DNA of 64,000 nt from Pseudomonas sediminis (GCF_002741105.1 NZ_NIQU01000012.1:62001-126000), one strand, 5' to 3'. Counted from the first letter of the stretch, positions 34,432 through 43,662 are shown. Numbers and translations: made by a program. The notes: generated from the sequence alone by a model not told the origin.

Positions 34432-35151
34432 TCAGTCGACCAGAGCGGCCTTCTGCAGTTCAAAGATCTCGTTCATGCCCTTCTGCGCCAGGGCCAGCAT
34501 GGCGTTGAATTCGTCAGGCTGGAACGGCGTGCCTTCGGCAGTGCCCTGCACTTCGATGAAGCCGCCGGCATTGGTCATTACCACGTTGAGGTCGGTCTCG
34601 GCGGCTGAGTCCTCCAGGTAGTCCAGATCCAGCACCGGCTCACCCTGATAGATGCCAACCGACACTGCAGCGATCATCTGCTTGAGCGGCTCGCCTTTCA
34701 GCGCGCCACGCTTCTTCAGCACTTTCAGGGCATCGAGCAGCGCCACCATGGAGCCGGTGATGGAGGCAGTACGAGTGCCACCGTCAGCCTGGATAACGTC
34801 GCAGTCGACATACAGGGTGTTCTCGCCCAGCTTGGTCATGTCCAGTGCCGCGCGCAGCGAACGGCCGATCAGGCGCTGGATTTCCAGGGTACGACCGCCC
34901 TGCTTGCCGCGGCTGGCTTCACGCTGGTTACGCTCGCCGGTGGCGCGCGGCAGCATGCCGTACTCGGCAGTCAGCCAGCCCTGGCCCTGGCCTTTGAGGA
35001 AGCGCGGCACGCCGGATTCGACGCTGACGGTGCAGATCACCTTGGTATCGCCGAACTCCACGAGCACCGAGCCCTCGGCGTGCTTGGTGTAGTTGCGGGT
35101 GATGCGAATCGAGCGCAACTGATCGGCGGCGCGGCCACTGGGACGTTTCAT
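34432..35151 (-). CDS. rph: Ribonuclease PH
   Basis: RNase PH is a phosphate-dependent 3'-to-5' exoribonuclease that trims tRNA precursors. The 239-residue protein has the hallmark starts MKRPSGRAADQLRSIRITRN and GSVLVEFGDTKVICTVSVE, the ERNQREASRGKQGGRTLEIQ active-site region (written over residues 75-95) and DCDVIQADGGTRTASITG. It is full length, unlike the truncated copy of E. coli K-12. It is divergent from yicC. Confidence 0.97.
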   Translation of the reverse strand: MKRPSGRAADQLRSIRITRNYTKHAEGSVLVEFGDTKVICTVSVESGVPRFLKGQGQGWLTAEYGMLPRATGERNQREASRGKQGGRTLEIQRLIGRSLRAALDMTKLGENTLYVDCDVIQADGGTRTASITGSMVALLDALKVLKKRGALKGEPLKQMIAAVSVGIYQGEPVLDLDYLEDSAAETDLNVVMTNAGGFIEVQGTAEGTPFQPDEFNAMLALAQKGMNEIFELQKAALVD

Positions 35152-35188
35152 CGAGCGATACCTACTTCATTAAGTGAAAACAGTGCGC

Positions 35189-35194
35189 ATTATA
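35189..35194 (-). promoter_or_regulatory. Probable -10 element of the rph promoter
   Basis: A perfect TATAAT on the minus strand, 37 nt before the rph ATG. The -35 at 17-nt spacing (TGTCGC) is a poor match. Confidence 0.5.
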
Positions 35195-35224
35195 GAGGTC
35201 GGGCGACTGCGGCGACATGCCGAA

Positions 35225-35254
35225 TTGGGTAGGGTCGATTCACTGCGCTACAAT
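35225..35254 (+). promoter_or_regulatory. Probable sigma-70 promoter of yicC
   Basis: TTGGGT (35225-35230), 18-nt spacer, TACAAT (35249-35254), 36 nt before the yicC ATG. Good fit to the sigma-70 consensus by eye. Confidence 0.5.
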
Positions 35255-35290
35255 CTTGCGTTTTTCGAGCCGACTTCCACGAGGTATCCC

Positions 35291-36154
35291 ATGGTTCATA
35301 GCATGACGGCCTTTGCCCGCAACGAGCAGGCAACCGCCCACGGCACCCTGAGCTGGGAACTGCGCTCGGTCAACCACCGTTACCTCGAGCCGCACCTGCG
35401 CCTGCCGGAAGCCTTCCGCGACCTCGAAGGTGCGGTACGCGAAGCGCTACGCCAGGGTCTATCGCGCGGCAAGGTGGAATGCACCCTGCGCTTTGCCGAA
35501 GAAAGTGCCGGCAAGCAACTGCAGGTCGACAGCGTACGCGCGCGCCAGCTGATCACTGCCGCCGAGCAGGTCGCTGCGCTGATCCAGCAACCGGCTCCGC
35601 TCAACCCGCTGGAAGTGCTGGCCTGGCCTGGCGTGCTGGTGGCCGACTCGGCCGACCCGCAGGCACTCAACGCCGCCGCACTGAAGCTGTTCGACCAGGC
35701 GCTGGGCGAACTCAAGGCCGGCCGCGCCCGCGAAGGTGCCGAGCTGGCCAAACTGCTCAACGAGCGCCTCGACAGCATCCTCGAGGAAGTCGCCGCTCTG
35801 CGCGAACTGGTGCCGCAGATGCTCGCCGGCCAGCGCCAGAAGATCGAAACCCGCTTCGCCGAGATGCAGACCGAGCTCGATCCGCAACGTCTGGAGCAGG
35901 AGCTGGTTCTGCTGGCGCAGAAAAGTGACGTGGCCGAAGAGCTGGATCGCCTCAGCACTCACGTCAGCGAAGTGCGCCGCGTGCTCAAGGCCGGCGGCGC
36001 TGCCGGGCGGCGCCTGGACTTCCTGATGCAGGAGCTCAACCGCGAGGCCAACACCCTCGGTTCCAAGGCGTTCGATCCGCGCAGCACGCAGGCTGCGGTC
36101 AATTTGAAAGTCCTGATCGAGCAGATGCGCGAGCAGGTTCAGAATATCGAGTAA
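35291..36154 (+). CDS. yicC: YicC family endoribonuclease
   Basis: The 287-residue protein has the family N-terminus MVHSMTAFARNEQ, the segment WELRSVNHRYLEPHLRLPE and the C-terminal RRLDFLMQELNREANTLGSK characteristic of YicC/YloC. E. coli YicC is an endoribonuclease that contributes to turnover of the small RNA RyhB. The start at 35291 is the family start; an upstream in-frame ATG at 35174 crosses the promoter. gmk follows after 53 nt. Confidence 0.93.
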   Translation: MVHSMTAFARNEQATAHGTLSWELRSVNHRYLEPHLRLPEAFRDLEGAVREALRQGLSRGKVECTLRFAEESAGKQLQVDSVRARQLITAAEQVAALIQQPAPLNPLEVLAWPGVLVADSADPQALNAAALKLFDQALGELKAGRAREGAELAKLLNERLDSILEEVAALRELVPQMLAGQRQKIETRFAEMQTELDPQRLEQELVLLAQKSDVAEELDRLSTHVSEVRRVLKAGGAAGRRLDFLMQELNREANTLGSKAFDPRSTQAAVNLKVLIEQMREQVQNIE

Positions 36155-36207
36155 CGCCAGCCAGACGGCTGCTATCTTTCGTCCATCGTTTTCCCAGGAT
36201 CGTATTC

Positions 36208-36828
36208 ATGGCCACCACCACCGGCACCCTCTACATCGTTTCCGCGCCCTCCGGCGCCGGCAAGACCAGCCTGGTCAAGGCCCTGATCGACAGCGGGGCG
36301 CAGATTCGCGTCTCGGTCTCGCACACCACCCGCGCCATGCGTCCCGGCGAGCAGGACGGGGTCAACTACCACTTCGTTGACCACGCGCAGTTCAATGCCA
36401 TGATCGAACGCAGCGAGTTCCTCGAGCACGCACAGGTGTTCGACAACTTCTACGGCACCTCGCAGACCTGGGTCGAGCAGACCCTGGCCGAAGGCTTCGA
36501 TCTGATCCTGGAGATCGACTGGCAAGGCGCGCAGCAGGTGCGCAAGCTGATGCCGCAGGCCAAATCCATCTTCATCCTGCCGCCGACCCAGGAAGCGCTG
36601 CGCCATCGCCTGACCAACCGCGGCCAGGACAGCGGCGAGATCATCGAGCGGCGCATGCGCGAAGCAGTCAGCGAAATGAGCCACTACGTCGAGTACGACT
36701 ACCTGGTGATCAACGACGATTTCAACCATGCCCTTAGCGACCTGAAAGCCATCTTCCGCAGCAACCAGTTGTCGCAAACTCAGCAACAGCAGCGCCATGC
36801 CGGCCTGCTCAGCGAACTGCTGGCGTAA
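36208..36828 (+). CDS. gmk: Guanylate kinase
   Basis: Gmk phosphorylates GMP to GDP. The 206-residue protein has the P-loop SAPSGAGKTSLV (residues 12-23), the GMP-binding RVSVSHTTRAMRPGEQDGVN region and the lid segment NRGQDSGEIIERRM. It sits in the conserved yicC-gmk-rpoZ-spoT order, linking GTP supply, transcription and ppGpp metabolism. Confidence 0.97.
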   Translation: MATTTGTLYIVSAPSGAGKTSLVKALIDSGAQIRVSVSHTTRAMRPGEQDGVNYHFVDHAQFNAMIERSEFLEHAQVFDNFYGTSQTWVEQTLAEGFDLILEIDWQGAQQVRKLMPQAKSIFILPPTQEALRHRLTNRGQDSGEIIERRMREAVSEMSHYVEYDYLVINDDFNHALSDLKAIFRSNQLSQTQQQQRHAGLLSELLA

Positions 36829-36922
36829 AACAGCGCTTCCATTGTCGCTGGTGATTTTTTAGACTATCCAGTCCGCTCGCCCGCTCGGGCCAAGCTTATC
36901 CGCACACGTTACGAGGAACACC

Positions 36923-37186
36923 ATGGCTCGCGTTACCGTCGAAGATTGCCTGGACAACGTTGATAACCGCTTCGAACTGGTCATGCTCGCGACCAAGCGT
37001 TCGCGCCAGCTGGCCACCGGCGGCAAAGAGCCGAAAGTGGCTTGGGAAAACGACAAGCCCACCGTAGTTGCCCTGCGCGAAATCGCTGCCGGCCTGGTGG
37101 ACTATGAAGTCGTCGCCCAGGAAGACATCGTCGAAGAAGAACCGCTGTTCGCTGCCTTCGAGGAAGAGGCCAACGAGCCTCTGTAA
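36923..37186 (+). CDS. rpoZ: RNA polymerase omega subunit
   Basis: The 87-residue protein MARVTVEDCLDNVDNRFELV with LATKRSRQLATGG and KPTVVALREIAAGLV is omega, which helps assemble beta' and forms part of a ppGpp site on RNA polymerase. The acidic tail (EDIVEEEPLFAAFEEEANE) is usual in Pseudomonas. GAGGA precedes the ATG, and spoT follows after 63 nt. Confidence 0.97.
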   Translation: MARVTVEDCLDNVDNRFELVMLATKRSRQLATGGKEPKVAWENDKPTVVALREIAAGLVDYEVVAQEDIVEEEPLFAAFEEEANEPL

Positions 37187-37249
37187 GTCGATGATGCCGG
37201 GTCGAAGTCGCGCGGCGCAGAGCCACAGCTGCCAACGGGAGAGTCTCCC

Positions 37250-39361
37250 ATGGCTGGCATAGACGCTCTCGCCGACCGACTTTCGGCCTACCTCGGCCAT
37301 GACCAGGTCAACCTGGTTCGCCGAGCCTACTTCTACGCCGAACAGGCGCACGATGGTCAACGCCGCCGCAGTGGCGAAGCCTACGTGACCCATCCGCTGG
37401 CCGTGGCCAGCATCCTCGCCGAAATGCACATGGATCATCAGAGCCTGATGGCCGCCATGCTGCACGACGTGATCGAAGACACCGGCATCGCCAAGGAAGC
37501 GCTCAACGCGCAGTTCGGCGAAACCGTGGCCGAACTGGTCGACGGGGTCAGCAAACTGACCCAGATGAACTTCGAGACCAAGGCCGAGGCGCAGGCCGAG
37601 AACTTCCAGAAGATGGCCATGGCCATGGCCCGCGACATCCGCGTGATTCTGGTCAAGCTTGCCGACCGCCTGCACAACATGCGCACCCTCGATGCCATGC
37701 CGCACGAGAAGAGCCGGCGCATCGCCAAGGAAACCCTGGAAATTTACGCCCCCATCGCCAACCGGCTGGGCATGCACAACATGCGCGTGGAGTTCGAGGA
37801 CCTGGGCTTCAAGGCCATGCACCCGATGCGCTCCGAGCGCATTCGCGCCGCTGTGCGCCGCGCTCGGGGCAACCGCAAGGAAATCGTCGCCAAGATCGAG
37901 GAATCGATCCAGATGTGCCTGCAACGCGAGGGCATGGAAGGCGAAGTGATCGGCCGCGAGAAGCACCTCTACAGCATCTACCAGAAGATGCGCGGCAAAC
38001 GTAAGGCGTTCAACGAGATAATGGACGTCTACGCCTTCCGCATCATTGTCGACAAGGTCGACACCTGCTACCGCGTGCTTGGCGCCGTGCACAACTTGTA
38101 TAAACCCTTGCCGGGCCGCTTCAAGGATTACATCGCGATTCCCAAGGCCAACGGCTACCAGTCGCTGCACACCACGCTGTTCGGCATGCACGGCGTGCCC
38201 ATCGAGATCCAGATACGTACCCGCGAAATGGAAGAGATGGCCAACAATGGTATCGCCGCGCATTGGCTGTACAAGTCCAACGAGGACGAAGTACCCAAGG
38301 GCAACCACGCCCGTGCGCGGCAGTGGGTCAAGGGCGTACTCGAACTCCAGCAGAGAGCGGGTAATTCCCTGGAATTTATCGAGAGCGTGAAGATCGACCT
38401 GTTCCCGGACGAGGTCTACGTGTTCTCGCCCAAGGGCCGCATCATGGAGCTGCCCAAAGGTTCCACCGCGGTCGACTTCGCCTATGCAGTGCACACCGAC
38501 GTCGGCAACACCTGCATCGCCTGTCGCATCAATCGTCGCCTGGCGCCGCTATCGCAAGCGCTGGAAAGCGGCTCGACGGTGGAAATCGTCACGGCACCGG
38601 GCGCTCGCCCGAATCCGGCCTGGCTCAACTTCGTGGTCACCGGCAAGGCGCGCACGCACATCCGTCACGCCCTCAAGCAGCAGCGCCGCTCCGAATCCAT
38701 CAACCTCGGCGAACGCCTGCTGAACAAGGTGCTGGCCAGCTTCGACACGCACCTGGAGAAGATTTCCCCCGAGCGCATTCAGACAGTGCTGGGCGAATAC
38801 CGCCAGGAGGTCATCGAGGACCTGCTCGAAGACATCGGCCTGGGCAACCGCATGGCCTATGTCGTCGCCCGCCGCCTGCTGGCCGAGAGCGGCGACGAGA
38901 CCCTGCCGAGCAGCGAAGGCCCGCTGGCGATTCGCGGCACCGAAGGCCTGGTGATGAGCTACGCCAAGTGCTGCACGCCGATTCCCGGCGACCCCATCGT
39001 CGGCTACCTGTCTGCCGGCAAAGGCATGGTGGTGCACATGGAGAGCTGCCGGAACATCGTCGACATCCGCCACAATCCGGAAAAATGCATCCAGCTCAAC
39101 TGGGCCAAGGATGTCACCGGCGAATTCAACGTCGAGCTGCGCGTCGAGCTGGAGCACCAGCGCGGCCTGATCGCGTTGCTGGCCGGCAGCGTCAACGCGG
39201 CCGATGGCAACATCGAGAAGATCAGCATGGACGAACGCGATGGCCGGATCAGCGTCGTGCAACTGGTGGTCAGCGTACATGACCGCGTGCACCTGGCCCG
39301 TGTGATCAAGAAACTGCGCGCGCTCAAGGGCGTGATGCGTATCACCCGAGTACGCGCCTGA
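37250..39361 (+). CDS. spoT: Bifunctional (p)ppGpp synthetase/hydrolase SpoT
   Basis: SpoT makes and degrades the alarmone (p)ppGpp. The 703-residue protein has an intact hydrolase HD motif (HDVIED, 72-77) and a synthetase domain with the RFKD signature (about 290-293) followed by YIAIPKANGYQSLHTTLFG. RFKD is the version of bifunctional enzymes, unlike the EFDD of monofunctional RelA. A TGS domain (about 385-450), a helical region with the Cys-containing CCTPIPGDPIVGY segment, and a C-terminal ACT domain follow. It is downstream of gmk and rpoZ. Confidence 0.97.
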   Translation: MAGIDALADRLSAYLGHDQVNLVRRAYFYAEQAHDGQRRRSGEAYVTHPLAVASILAEMHMDHQSLMAAMLHDVIEDTGIAKEALNAQFGETVAELVDGVSKLTQMNFETKAEAQAENFQKMAMAMARDIRVILVKLADRLHNMRTLDAMPHEKSRRIAKETLEIYAPIANRLGMHNMRVEFEDLGFKAMHPMRSERIRAAVRRARGNRKEIVAKIEESIQMCLQREGMEGEVIGREKHLYSIYQKMRGKRKAFNEIMDVYAFRIIVDKVDTCYRVLGAVHNLYKPLPGRFKDYIAIPKANGYQSLHTTLFGMHGVPIEIQIRTREMEEMANNGIAAHWLYKSNEDEVPKGNHARARQWVKGVLELQQRAGNSLEFIESVKIDLFPDEVYVFSPKGRIMELPKGSTAVDFAYAVHTDVGNTCIACRINRRLAPLSQALESGSTVEIVTAPGARPNPAWLNFVVTGKARTHIRHALKQQRRSESINLGERLLNKVLASFDTHLEKISPERIQTVLGEYRQEVIEDLLEDIGLGNRMAYVVARRLLAESGDETLPSSEGPLAIRGTEGLVMSYAKCCTPIPGDPIVGYLSAGKGMVVHMESCRNIVDIRHNPEKCIQLNWAKDVTGEFNVELRVELEHQRGLIALLAGSVNAADGNIEKISMDERDGRISVVQLVVSVHDRVHLARVIKKLRALKGVMRITRVRA

Positions 39362-39429
39362 CACAATTCCCCTGTTTCCAGTCTGTAGGCTGGGCGCTCG
39401 ACCCAGCCAGTTCTCACAAGGAGCGATTC

Positions 39430-39810
39430 ATGAGCAAGACCGTCATCACCAGCGACAAGGCCCCAGCCGCCATCGGCACTTACTCCCAGGCCATCAAGGC
39501 CGGCAACACCGTCTACATGTCCGGCCAGATCCCACTGGACCCGATGAGCATGGAGCTGGTCGAAGGCTTCGAAGCACAGACCGTGCAGGTGTTCGAGAAC
39601 CTCAAGGCCGTTGCCGAAGCCGCCGGCGGTTCGTTCAAGGACATCGTCAAGCTGAACATCTTCCTCACCGACCTCTCGCACTTCGCCAAGGTCAACGAGA
39701 TCATGGGCCGCTATTTCGAACAACCCTACCCGGCTCGTGCCGCCATCGGCGTTGCCGCTCTGCCGCGTGGTTCGCTGGTGGAAATGGACGCTATTCTGGT
39801 TCTGGAATAA
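39430..39810 (+). CDS. ridA: Reactive intermediate deaminase RidA
   Basis: RidA hydrolyses reactive enamine/imine intermediates from PLP enzymes and so protects other enzymes from 2-aminoacrylate. The 126-residue protein has the YjgF/RidA motifs APAAIGTYSQAIKAGNTVYM, SGQIPLDP, and the catalytic Arg in YPARAAIGVAALPRGSLVEM. It lies directly after spoT, as in most gammaproteobacteria. AAGGAG stands before the ATG and a strong terminator follows. Confidence 0.96.
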   Translation: MSKTVITSDKAPAAIGTYSQAIKAGNTVYMSGQIPLDPMSMELVEGFEAQTVQVFENLKAVAEAAGGSFKDIVKLNIFLTDLSHFAKVNEIMGRYFEQPYPARAAIGVAALPRGSLVEMDAILVLE

Positions 39811-39817
39811 GCGCCGC

Positions 39818-39844
39818 AGCGGGGCCTGAGGCCCCGCTCTTTCC
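39818..39844 (+). terminator. Rho-independent terminator after ridA
   Basis: AGCGGGGCC, loop TGA, GGCCCCGCT and then CTTTCC; a 9-bp GC-rich stem starting 7 nt after the ridA stop. Confidence 0.8.
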
Positions 39845-39868
39845 TCCTCACTCTGCATGGAGATCACC

Positions 39869-40600
39869 ATGCGTCTGCTTCCCCTGCTGCTCTGCGCGGC
39901 CCTGCTGGCCGGCTGTGCCAGTAAGCCCAACAACGACCCGAGCGGAACCTGGATCAACCAGGCAGCCATCGATGCCGCCCGCGAAAGCGGTCGCCTGCGC
40001 GAAGCCCTGCTCGCCTATGGTCCCAACCTCGAATGGCACATCGCCCCCGACCGTCAGCAAGCCAGCTACAGCAATGGTTTCGAGCTGGCCGAGGGCAAAT
40101 TGCAGAGCGCCGGTGAGGGCCGTTGGCAAGTCACCTTCTACGGCGACTACAAGGAACAACTGGCGGTACAGAATGGCGAGCTGGTACAGATCGCCAGCGG
40201 TTACTGGCCCGAGCAGCACTTTACCCGCGTCGACAACCCCAGCGAATCCAAGGTCCTGGGCAGCAGCTTTGAACAGGCGTTGTACCGCGACTACCTAGGC
40301 GGCGAGTGGCTGATCGAAGAAGGTTTGGGTCAGGGCGGCCTGGTGCGCTTCAACAGCGACGGCCAGGTGCAGGGCCTGCCCGGCGCCGAACGCTTCGCCC
40401 TGTGTCTGGCGGGCGACTGCGCGGCCATGAGCGGCGAACATGACAGCCTCTGGCTACAGGCTGGCGACCAGGGTAGCCCCTGGCTATTCGTGCATGAAGG
40501 CAATCAGCTGCGCATCTTCGAAGCACAGAACCGTGCCCAGTTCGACGAAATGCCCGAGTACCAGCCCGGCCCACAACGCTGGCTGCTCAAACGCCGCTGA
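39869..40600 (+). CDS. Putative lipoprotein of unknown function
   Basis: The 243-residue protein has a lipoprotein signal (MRLLPLLLCAALLAGCAS, Cys about residue 16). The mature part looks beta-rich with alternating hydrophobic residues and many Trp and Gly (WQVTFYGDYKEQLAVQNGEL; GQGGLVRFNSDGQVQGL). I do not recognise the family. The ATG at 39869 is preferred because the GGAG within the earlier in-frame ATGGAG (39857) serves as its ribosome-binding site. Confidence 0.75.
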   Translation: MRLLPLLLCAALLAGCASKPNNDPSGTWINQAAIDAARESGRLREALLAYGPNLEWHIAPDRQQASYSNGFELAEGKLQSAGEGRWQVTFYGDYKEQLAVQNGELVQIASGYWPEQHFTRVDNPSESKVLGSSFEQALYRDYLGGEWLIEEGLGQGGLVRFNSDGQVQGLPGAERFALCLAGDCAAMSGEHDSLWLQAGDQGSPWLFVHEGNQLRIFEAQNRAQFDEMPEYQPGPQRWLLKRR

Positions 40601-40637
40601 TCCGGATGCGCCGCCTCCGGGCAGGAGCGGCGCCACG

Positions 40638-41255
40638 CTATAGAGCCCCCAGCAACAGCCAGCCTCCCAACGCCAGCAACAGGCCACCGCAAACGCAATC
40701 CAGCCAGCGCACGCGCCGCTGCAACCAGCCACGCCAGCGCGCGTGATCGAGCAGGCGCACCAGCGCCAGATCCCAGAGCAGCACCACCAGGGTCATCCAC
40801 AGCATCGCCAGGCCCAGCCCCCATGCCGGCATTGCCGACTCGCGCAAGGCCCCGAATAGCCCGGCGTAGAACAGTGGCAATTTGGGATTGAGGCTGCTGG
40901 CCAGAAGGCCCTGGCGCATGCCCTTCCACACCCCGCCCTGCCTCAGCTGATCACCCTGCGGCAGGACCAGATCTCGCCGCGAGGCCAGCGCCTGCAGGCC
41001 GATCCAGGCGAAATACAGCCCGCCGACGACCTGCAAGCAGCGCCACAGCCAACTGCCCTCGGCGGGTAACAACGCCATGACAAAGAGCACCAGCAGCATG
41101 CTCAGCAGGTTGGCCAGCGCAATGCCGCAGGCGCAACCGTCGGCCTGGTGCCGGCCCTTGGCCAGAGCGGTGCGAATCAACAGAAAGAAGTCCGGCCCCG
41201 GCGACAGCAAGGCGGCGAAGTGAGTACCGGCAACCAGTAGAAACAACGCGAACAT
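40638..41255 (-). CDS. LysE-family amino acid exporter
   Basis: The 205-residue protein has six predicted membrane helices and the LysE/RhtB signature near the N-terminus (THFAALLSPGPDFFLLIRTAL, residues about 10-30), including the conserved SPGPD. Family members export amino acids such as lysine, threonine or homoserine lactone; the substrate here is unknown. The start at 41255 has GGAGG upstream; longer in-frame starts cross the promoter region of the divergent NTPase. Confidence 0.87.
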   Translation of the reverse strand: MFALFLLVAGTHFAALLSPGPDFFLLIRTALAKGRHQADGCACGIALANLLSMLLVLFVMALLPAEGSWLWRCLQVVGGLYFAWIGLQALASRRDLVLPQGDQLRQGGVWKGMRQGLLASSLNPKLPLFYAGLFGALRESAMPAWGLGLAMLWMTLVVLLWDLALVRLLDHARWRGWLQRRVRWLDCVCGGLLLALGGWLLLGAL

Positions 41256-41333
41256 GGAACCTCCGTTTGGCGGAGGCAGTGTCGGCAACTGGCAGTGTCG
41301 ATGTATTGGAAAAAACTCAGAGGAGCCCAGAGT

Positions 41334-41904
41334 ATGCCATGTCACCCACCTTTCCATGTCCTAACCGGCGGCCCCGGTAGCGGCAAAAGTAGTTTGCTGG
41401 CAGCCCTGGCCCAGAAGGGCCAAAACGTCGTCGAGGAAGCCGGTCGGGAGATCATTCGTGATCAGCAAGCCATCGCCGGCCTGGGCCTGCCCTGGCACGA
41501 CCCGAGGCTGTTCGCCGAACTGATGCTGGCGTGGGAGCTCAGGGCCCACCGCCAGGCGCTGACGAGGAAAGGGCCGGTGTTCTTTGACCGCAGCCTGGTC
41601 GATATCATCGGCTACCTGCGCCTGAACGACCTGCCGGTCGGCGAGCATCTGCTACAGGCGGTGCGCCAATTGCGTTACCAGAGGCAGGTCTTCCTGCTGC
41701 CGCACTGGCCGCAGATCTACCGCAACGACCACGAGCGCCGCCAAGATGCGGCCGAGGCCGAACGGACCTGCGCGGTGATGCGCGAAGCCTACGTAGAAGC
41801 GACTGATCGAGGTACCGCGAATGAGCCTGGCGCAGCGCCGCGACTTCGTGCTGCAGTGCAGTGGCCTCAACCCGTTGCCAGCGTGCGAAAACGCCCCGGA
41901 GTGA
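41334..41904 (+). pseudogene. P-loop NTPase (AAA family), frameshifted near its end
   Basis: The frame starting at 41334 gives a P-loop (VLTGGPGSGKSSLL, residues 9-22), FDRSLVDIIGYL and HWPQIYRNDHERRQDAAEAE, typical of a small AAA_28-type NTPase. After AYVEA (about 41798) it loses family character. The +1 frame, open from 41797, instead reads RLIEVPRMSLAQRRDFVLQC and stops at 41904, a normal end for this family. A small deletion in the Y-x-L-I-E-V-P region therefore shifts the frame and attaches an unrelated tail ending at 41951. It may be inactive or partly functional. It is divergent from the LysE gene and overlaps the convergent AraC gene. Confidence 0.7.
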
Positions 41905-42667
41905 CCCCGGTGAAACGGCGAAACACCCCATTGAAATGCGCCTGGTCATAAAAGCCCAGGTCCAGTGCGACACCGGCCAGGGCCTGGCCTTGCAACAACC
42001 TGCGCTTGGCTTCACGCACTCGACGCTGCAGCAGATAGGTGTGTGGCGGCACGCCATAGGCACAGCGAAATGCCTCGATCAGGTGGCGCGGGTGACGTTG
42101 CACCAAGGCACCCAATTGCTCAAGGCTGACAGCCTCGGCGTAGTGCGCTTCCAGGTAATCGCGCAGGTACGCTGTAACCCCGCTGTCGCGACATGCCGGG
42201 CGCGCCTCGCGCAAGCCGCCGTGCCGCACGAAGACCAGCTCCAGCAACGCCAGCAGTTCGCTCTCCAGCGCCAGCGCATCACCGCGCTCGAACTCGCCAG
42301 CCAGTTGCGCAAGGCTTGCAGCGACGCGGCCGTCGTCATGGGGGTTGAGTGTGCTGAAACCGTTGGGCAGGCGCTTGCGCCCGAGCAGCGCCGGCAGCCG
42401 CGACTCCTCGACATAGAGCATGCGATAGACCACACGCGCCGATTCGGCGTGCCCGGTATGTGGCTCCTCGGGATTCATCAGCGACAAGGTGCCGGCAGGC
42501 AGCGCATAGCGCTGACCACGACATTGATAGCCCCCCACGCCCTGTACGATGGCACCGATCGCGAAGGTATCGTGGCTGTGACGGCCAAACGCCTGCCCGG
42601 AGAAATCGGCATGAAACAGCTCGACGCCCGGCAACCACGGCTTGGCCAGAAGGCTGTTGGCATCCAT
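41867..42667 (-). CDS. AraC-family transcriptional regulator
   Basis: The 266-residue protein has an N-terminal cupin-type sensor domain (about 10-150; FGRHSHDTFAIGAIVQGVGG, PEEPHTGHA) and a C-terminal double helix-turn-helix (about 165-262; SLEQLGALVQRHPRHLIEAF, VALDLGFYDQAHFNGVFRRF). Such AraC proteins often control adjacent LysE exporters. The start at 42667 is 1 nt after the stop of the upstream epimerase-like gene, so translation is coupled. Upstream in-frame ATGs are inside that gene. The 3' end overlaps the restored frame of the NTPase by 38 nt. Confidence 0.85.
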   Translation of the reverse strand: MDANSLLAKPWLPGVELFHADFSGQAFGRHSHDTFAIGAIVQGVGGYQCRGQRYALPAGTLSLMNPEEPHTGHAESARVVYRMLYVEESRLPALLGRKRLPNGFSTLNPHDDGRVAASLAQLAGEFERGDALALESELLALLELVFVRHGGLREARPACRDSGVTAYLRDYLEAHYAEAVSLEQLGALVQRHPRHLIEAFRCAYGVPPHTYLLQRRVREAKRRLLQGQALAGVALDLGFYDQAHFNGVFRRFTGVTPGRFRTLATG

Positions 42668-42668
42668 C

Positions 42669-43526
42669 TCAGCGCTCGGCGAGGATCGCCGCGTAACCCT
42701 CGCGGTAGCTGGGATACTGTGGCGTCCAACCCAACGCACGAGCGCGGGCATTGCTGCAACGCTTGCTGCCGGCGCGGCGCACGCGCTGCTCGTCACTCCA
42801 GTGGCTCACGCCCAGTTGCTCACGCAGCCAAGCGACTACTTCGTGTAGTGGCGCCGGCTCGTCATCGACGCCCAGATAGCAATCGGCCAATGGCTTACCG
42901 GCAACGTCTGCCTGCAACAGCGTGGCGAGCAGCCCCGCTGCGTCATCGACATGAATGCGGTTGCCGTACAGCGGCGGCGTCTCGCTAACGCGATAGCCAC
43001 CGCGCACCTGACTCAGCAACCACTCACGGCCGGGGCCATAAAGACCGGTCAAACGTACCGTGGTCGCCGGCAGGCCGCTGTCCAGCGCAACGCGCTCGGC
43101 CTCACGCATGATCACCGCAGAGAAACTCTGGGCCTCGGCCGGAGAATCTTCGTCGATCCATTCGCCCTCCTGCTGCCCATACACCCCGCTGCTGGAGGCG
43201 AACAGGATGCGCCGTGGTCGCTGGCCATGCTGCGCCAGCCAGCCCAGCACACGGCGCAGGCCATCGACATAAGCAGCGCGGTAGCCCGCTTCGTCGTGCT
43301 GGATGGCCGCCGCGCAATACACCAGGTAATCCAGCGGCCCCTGCGGCCAATCCGGCGGACAGGCATCGGCATGCAGGTCGCCCGCCAACGGTTCGATGGC
43401 AGCTGGCAACGCGGCCACGTTGCGGCGCAGGCCCAGCACGCGCCAGCCCTGTTCGGCCATACGCAGACCAAGACGGGTACCGACGTCCCCGCATCCGGCA
43501 ATCAGCAAGCTGTTGCATCCCGACAT
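42669..43526 (-). CDS. NAD(P)-dependent epimerase/SDR-type protein
   Basis: The 285-residue protein has an N-terminal Rossmann motif (LLIAGCGDVGTRLGLRMAEQ), FASSSGVYGQQEGEW (Ser/Tyr-like region of extended SDRs, but with YGQQE in place of YxxxK) and LTGLYGPGREWLL. This YeeZ-like group is probably atypical SDRs of unknown reaction. The start at 43526 (MSGCNSLL) has GGAGAAAA upstream; an ATG at 43538 is possible. It is co-transcribed with the AraC gene downstream. Confidence 0.8.
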   Translation of the reverse strand: MSGCNSLLIAGCGDVGTRLGLRMAEQGWRVLGLRRNVAALPAAIEPLAGDLHADACPPDWPQGPLDYLVYCAAAIQHDEAGYRAAYVDGLRRVLGWLAQHGQRPRRILFASSSGVYGQQEGEWIDEDSPAEAQSFSAVIMREAERVALDSGLPATTVRLTGLYGPGREWLLSQVRGGYRVSETPPLYGNRIHVDDAAGLLATLLQADVAGKPLADCYLGVDDEPAPLHEVVAWLREQLGVSHWSDEQRVRRAGSKRCSNARARALGWTPQYPSYREGYAAILAER

Positions 43527-43662
43527 GCTTTTCTCCATGACTTCTAGGCGACGGCGCAGTGTAACAGGCCCTTTGCAGCCGTCAGCGCACCGCAAGAGTG
43601 CTGGTGATAGGGCGATGCATACGCCAATGGCGAGATAGTTTTGCAACAGGCTATTAGCCCGG

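Noticed and set aside
36896..38494. 532-codon open frame on the minus strand across rpoZ and spoT
   Set aside because: Antisense shadow of rpoZ and spoT with the same His/Asp/Leu/Val-rich composition as other shadows; no ribosome-binding site.
41861..42988. 375-codon plus-strand frame over the AraC and epimerase genes
   Set aside because: Antisense to araC; low-complexity Arg/Gln/Ala-rich translation; no start signal.
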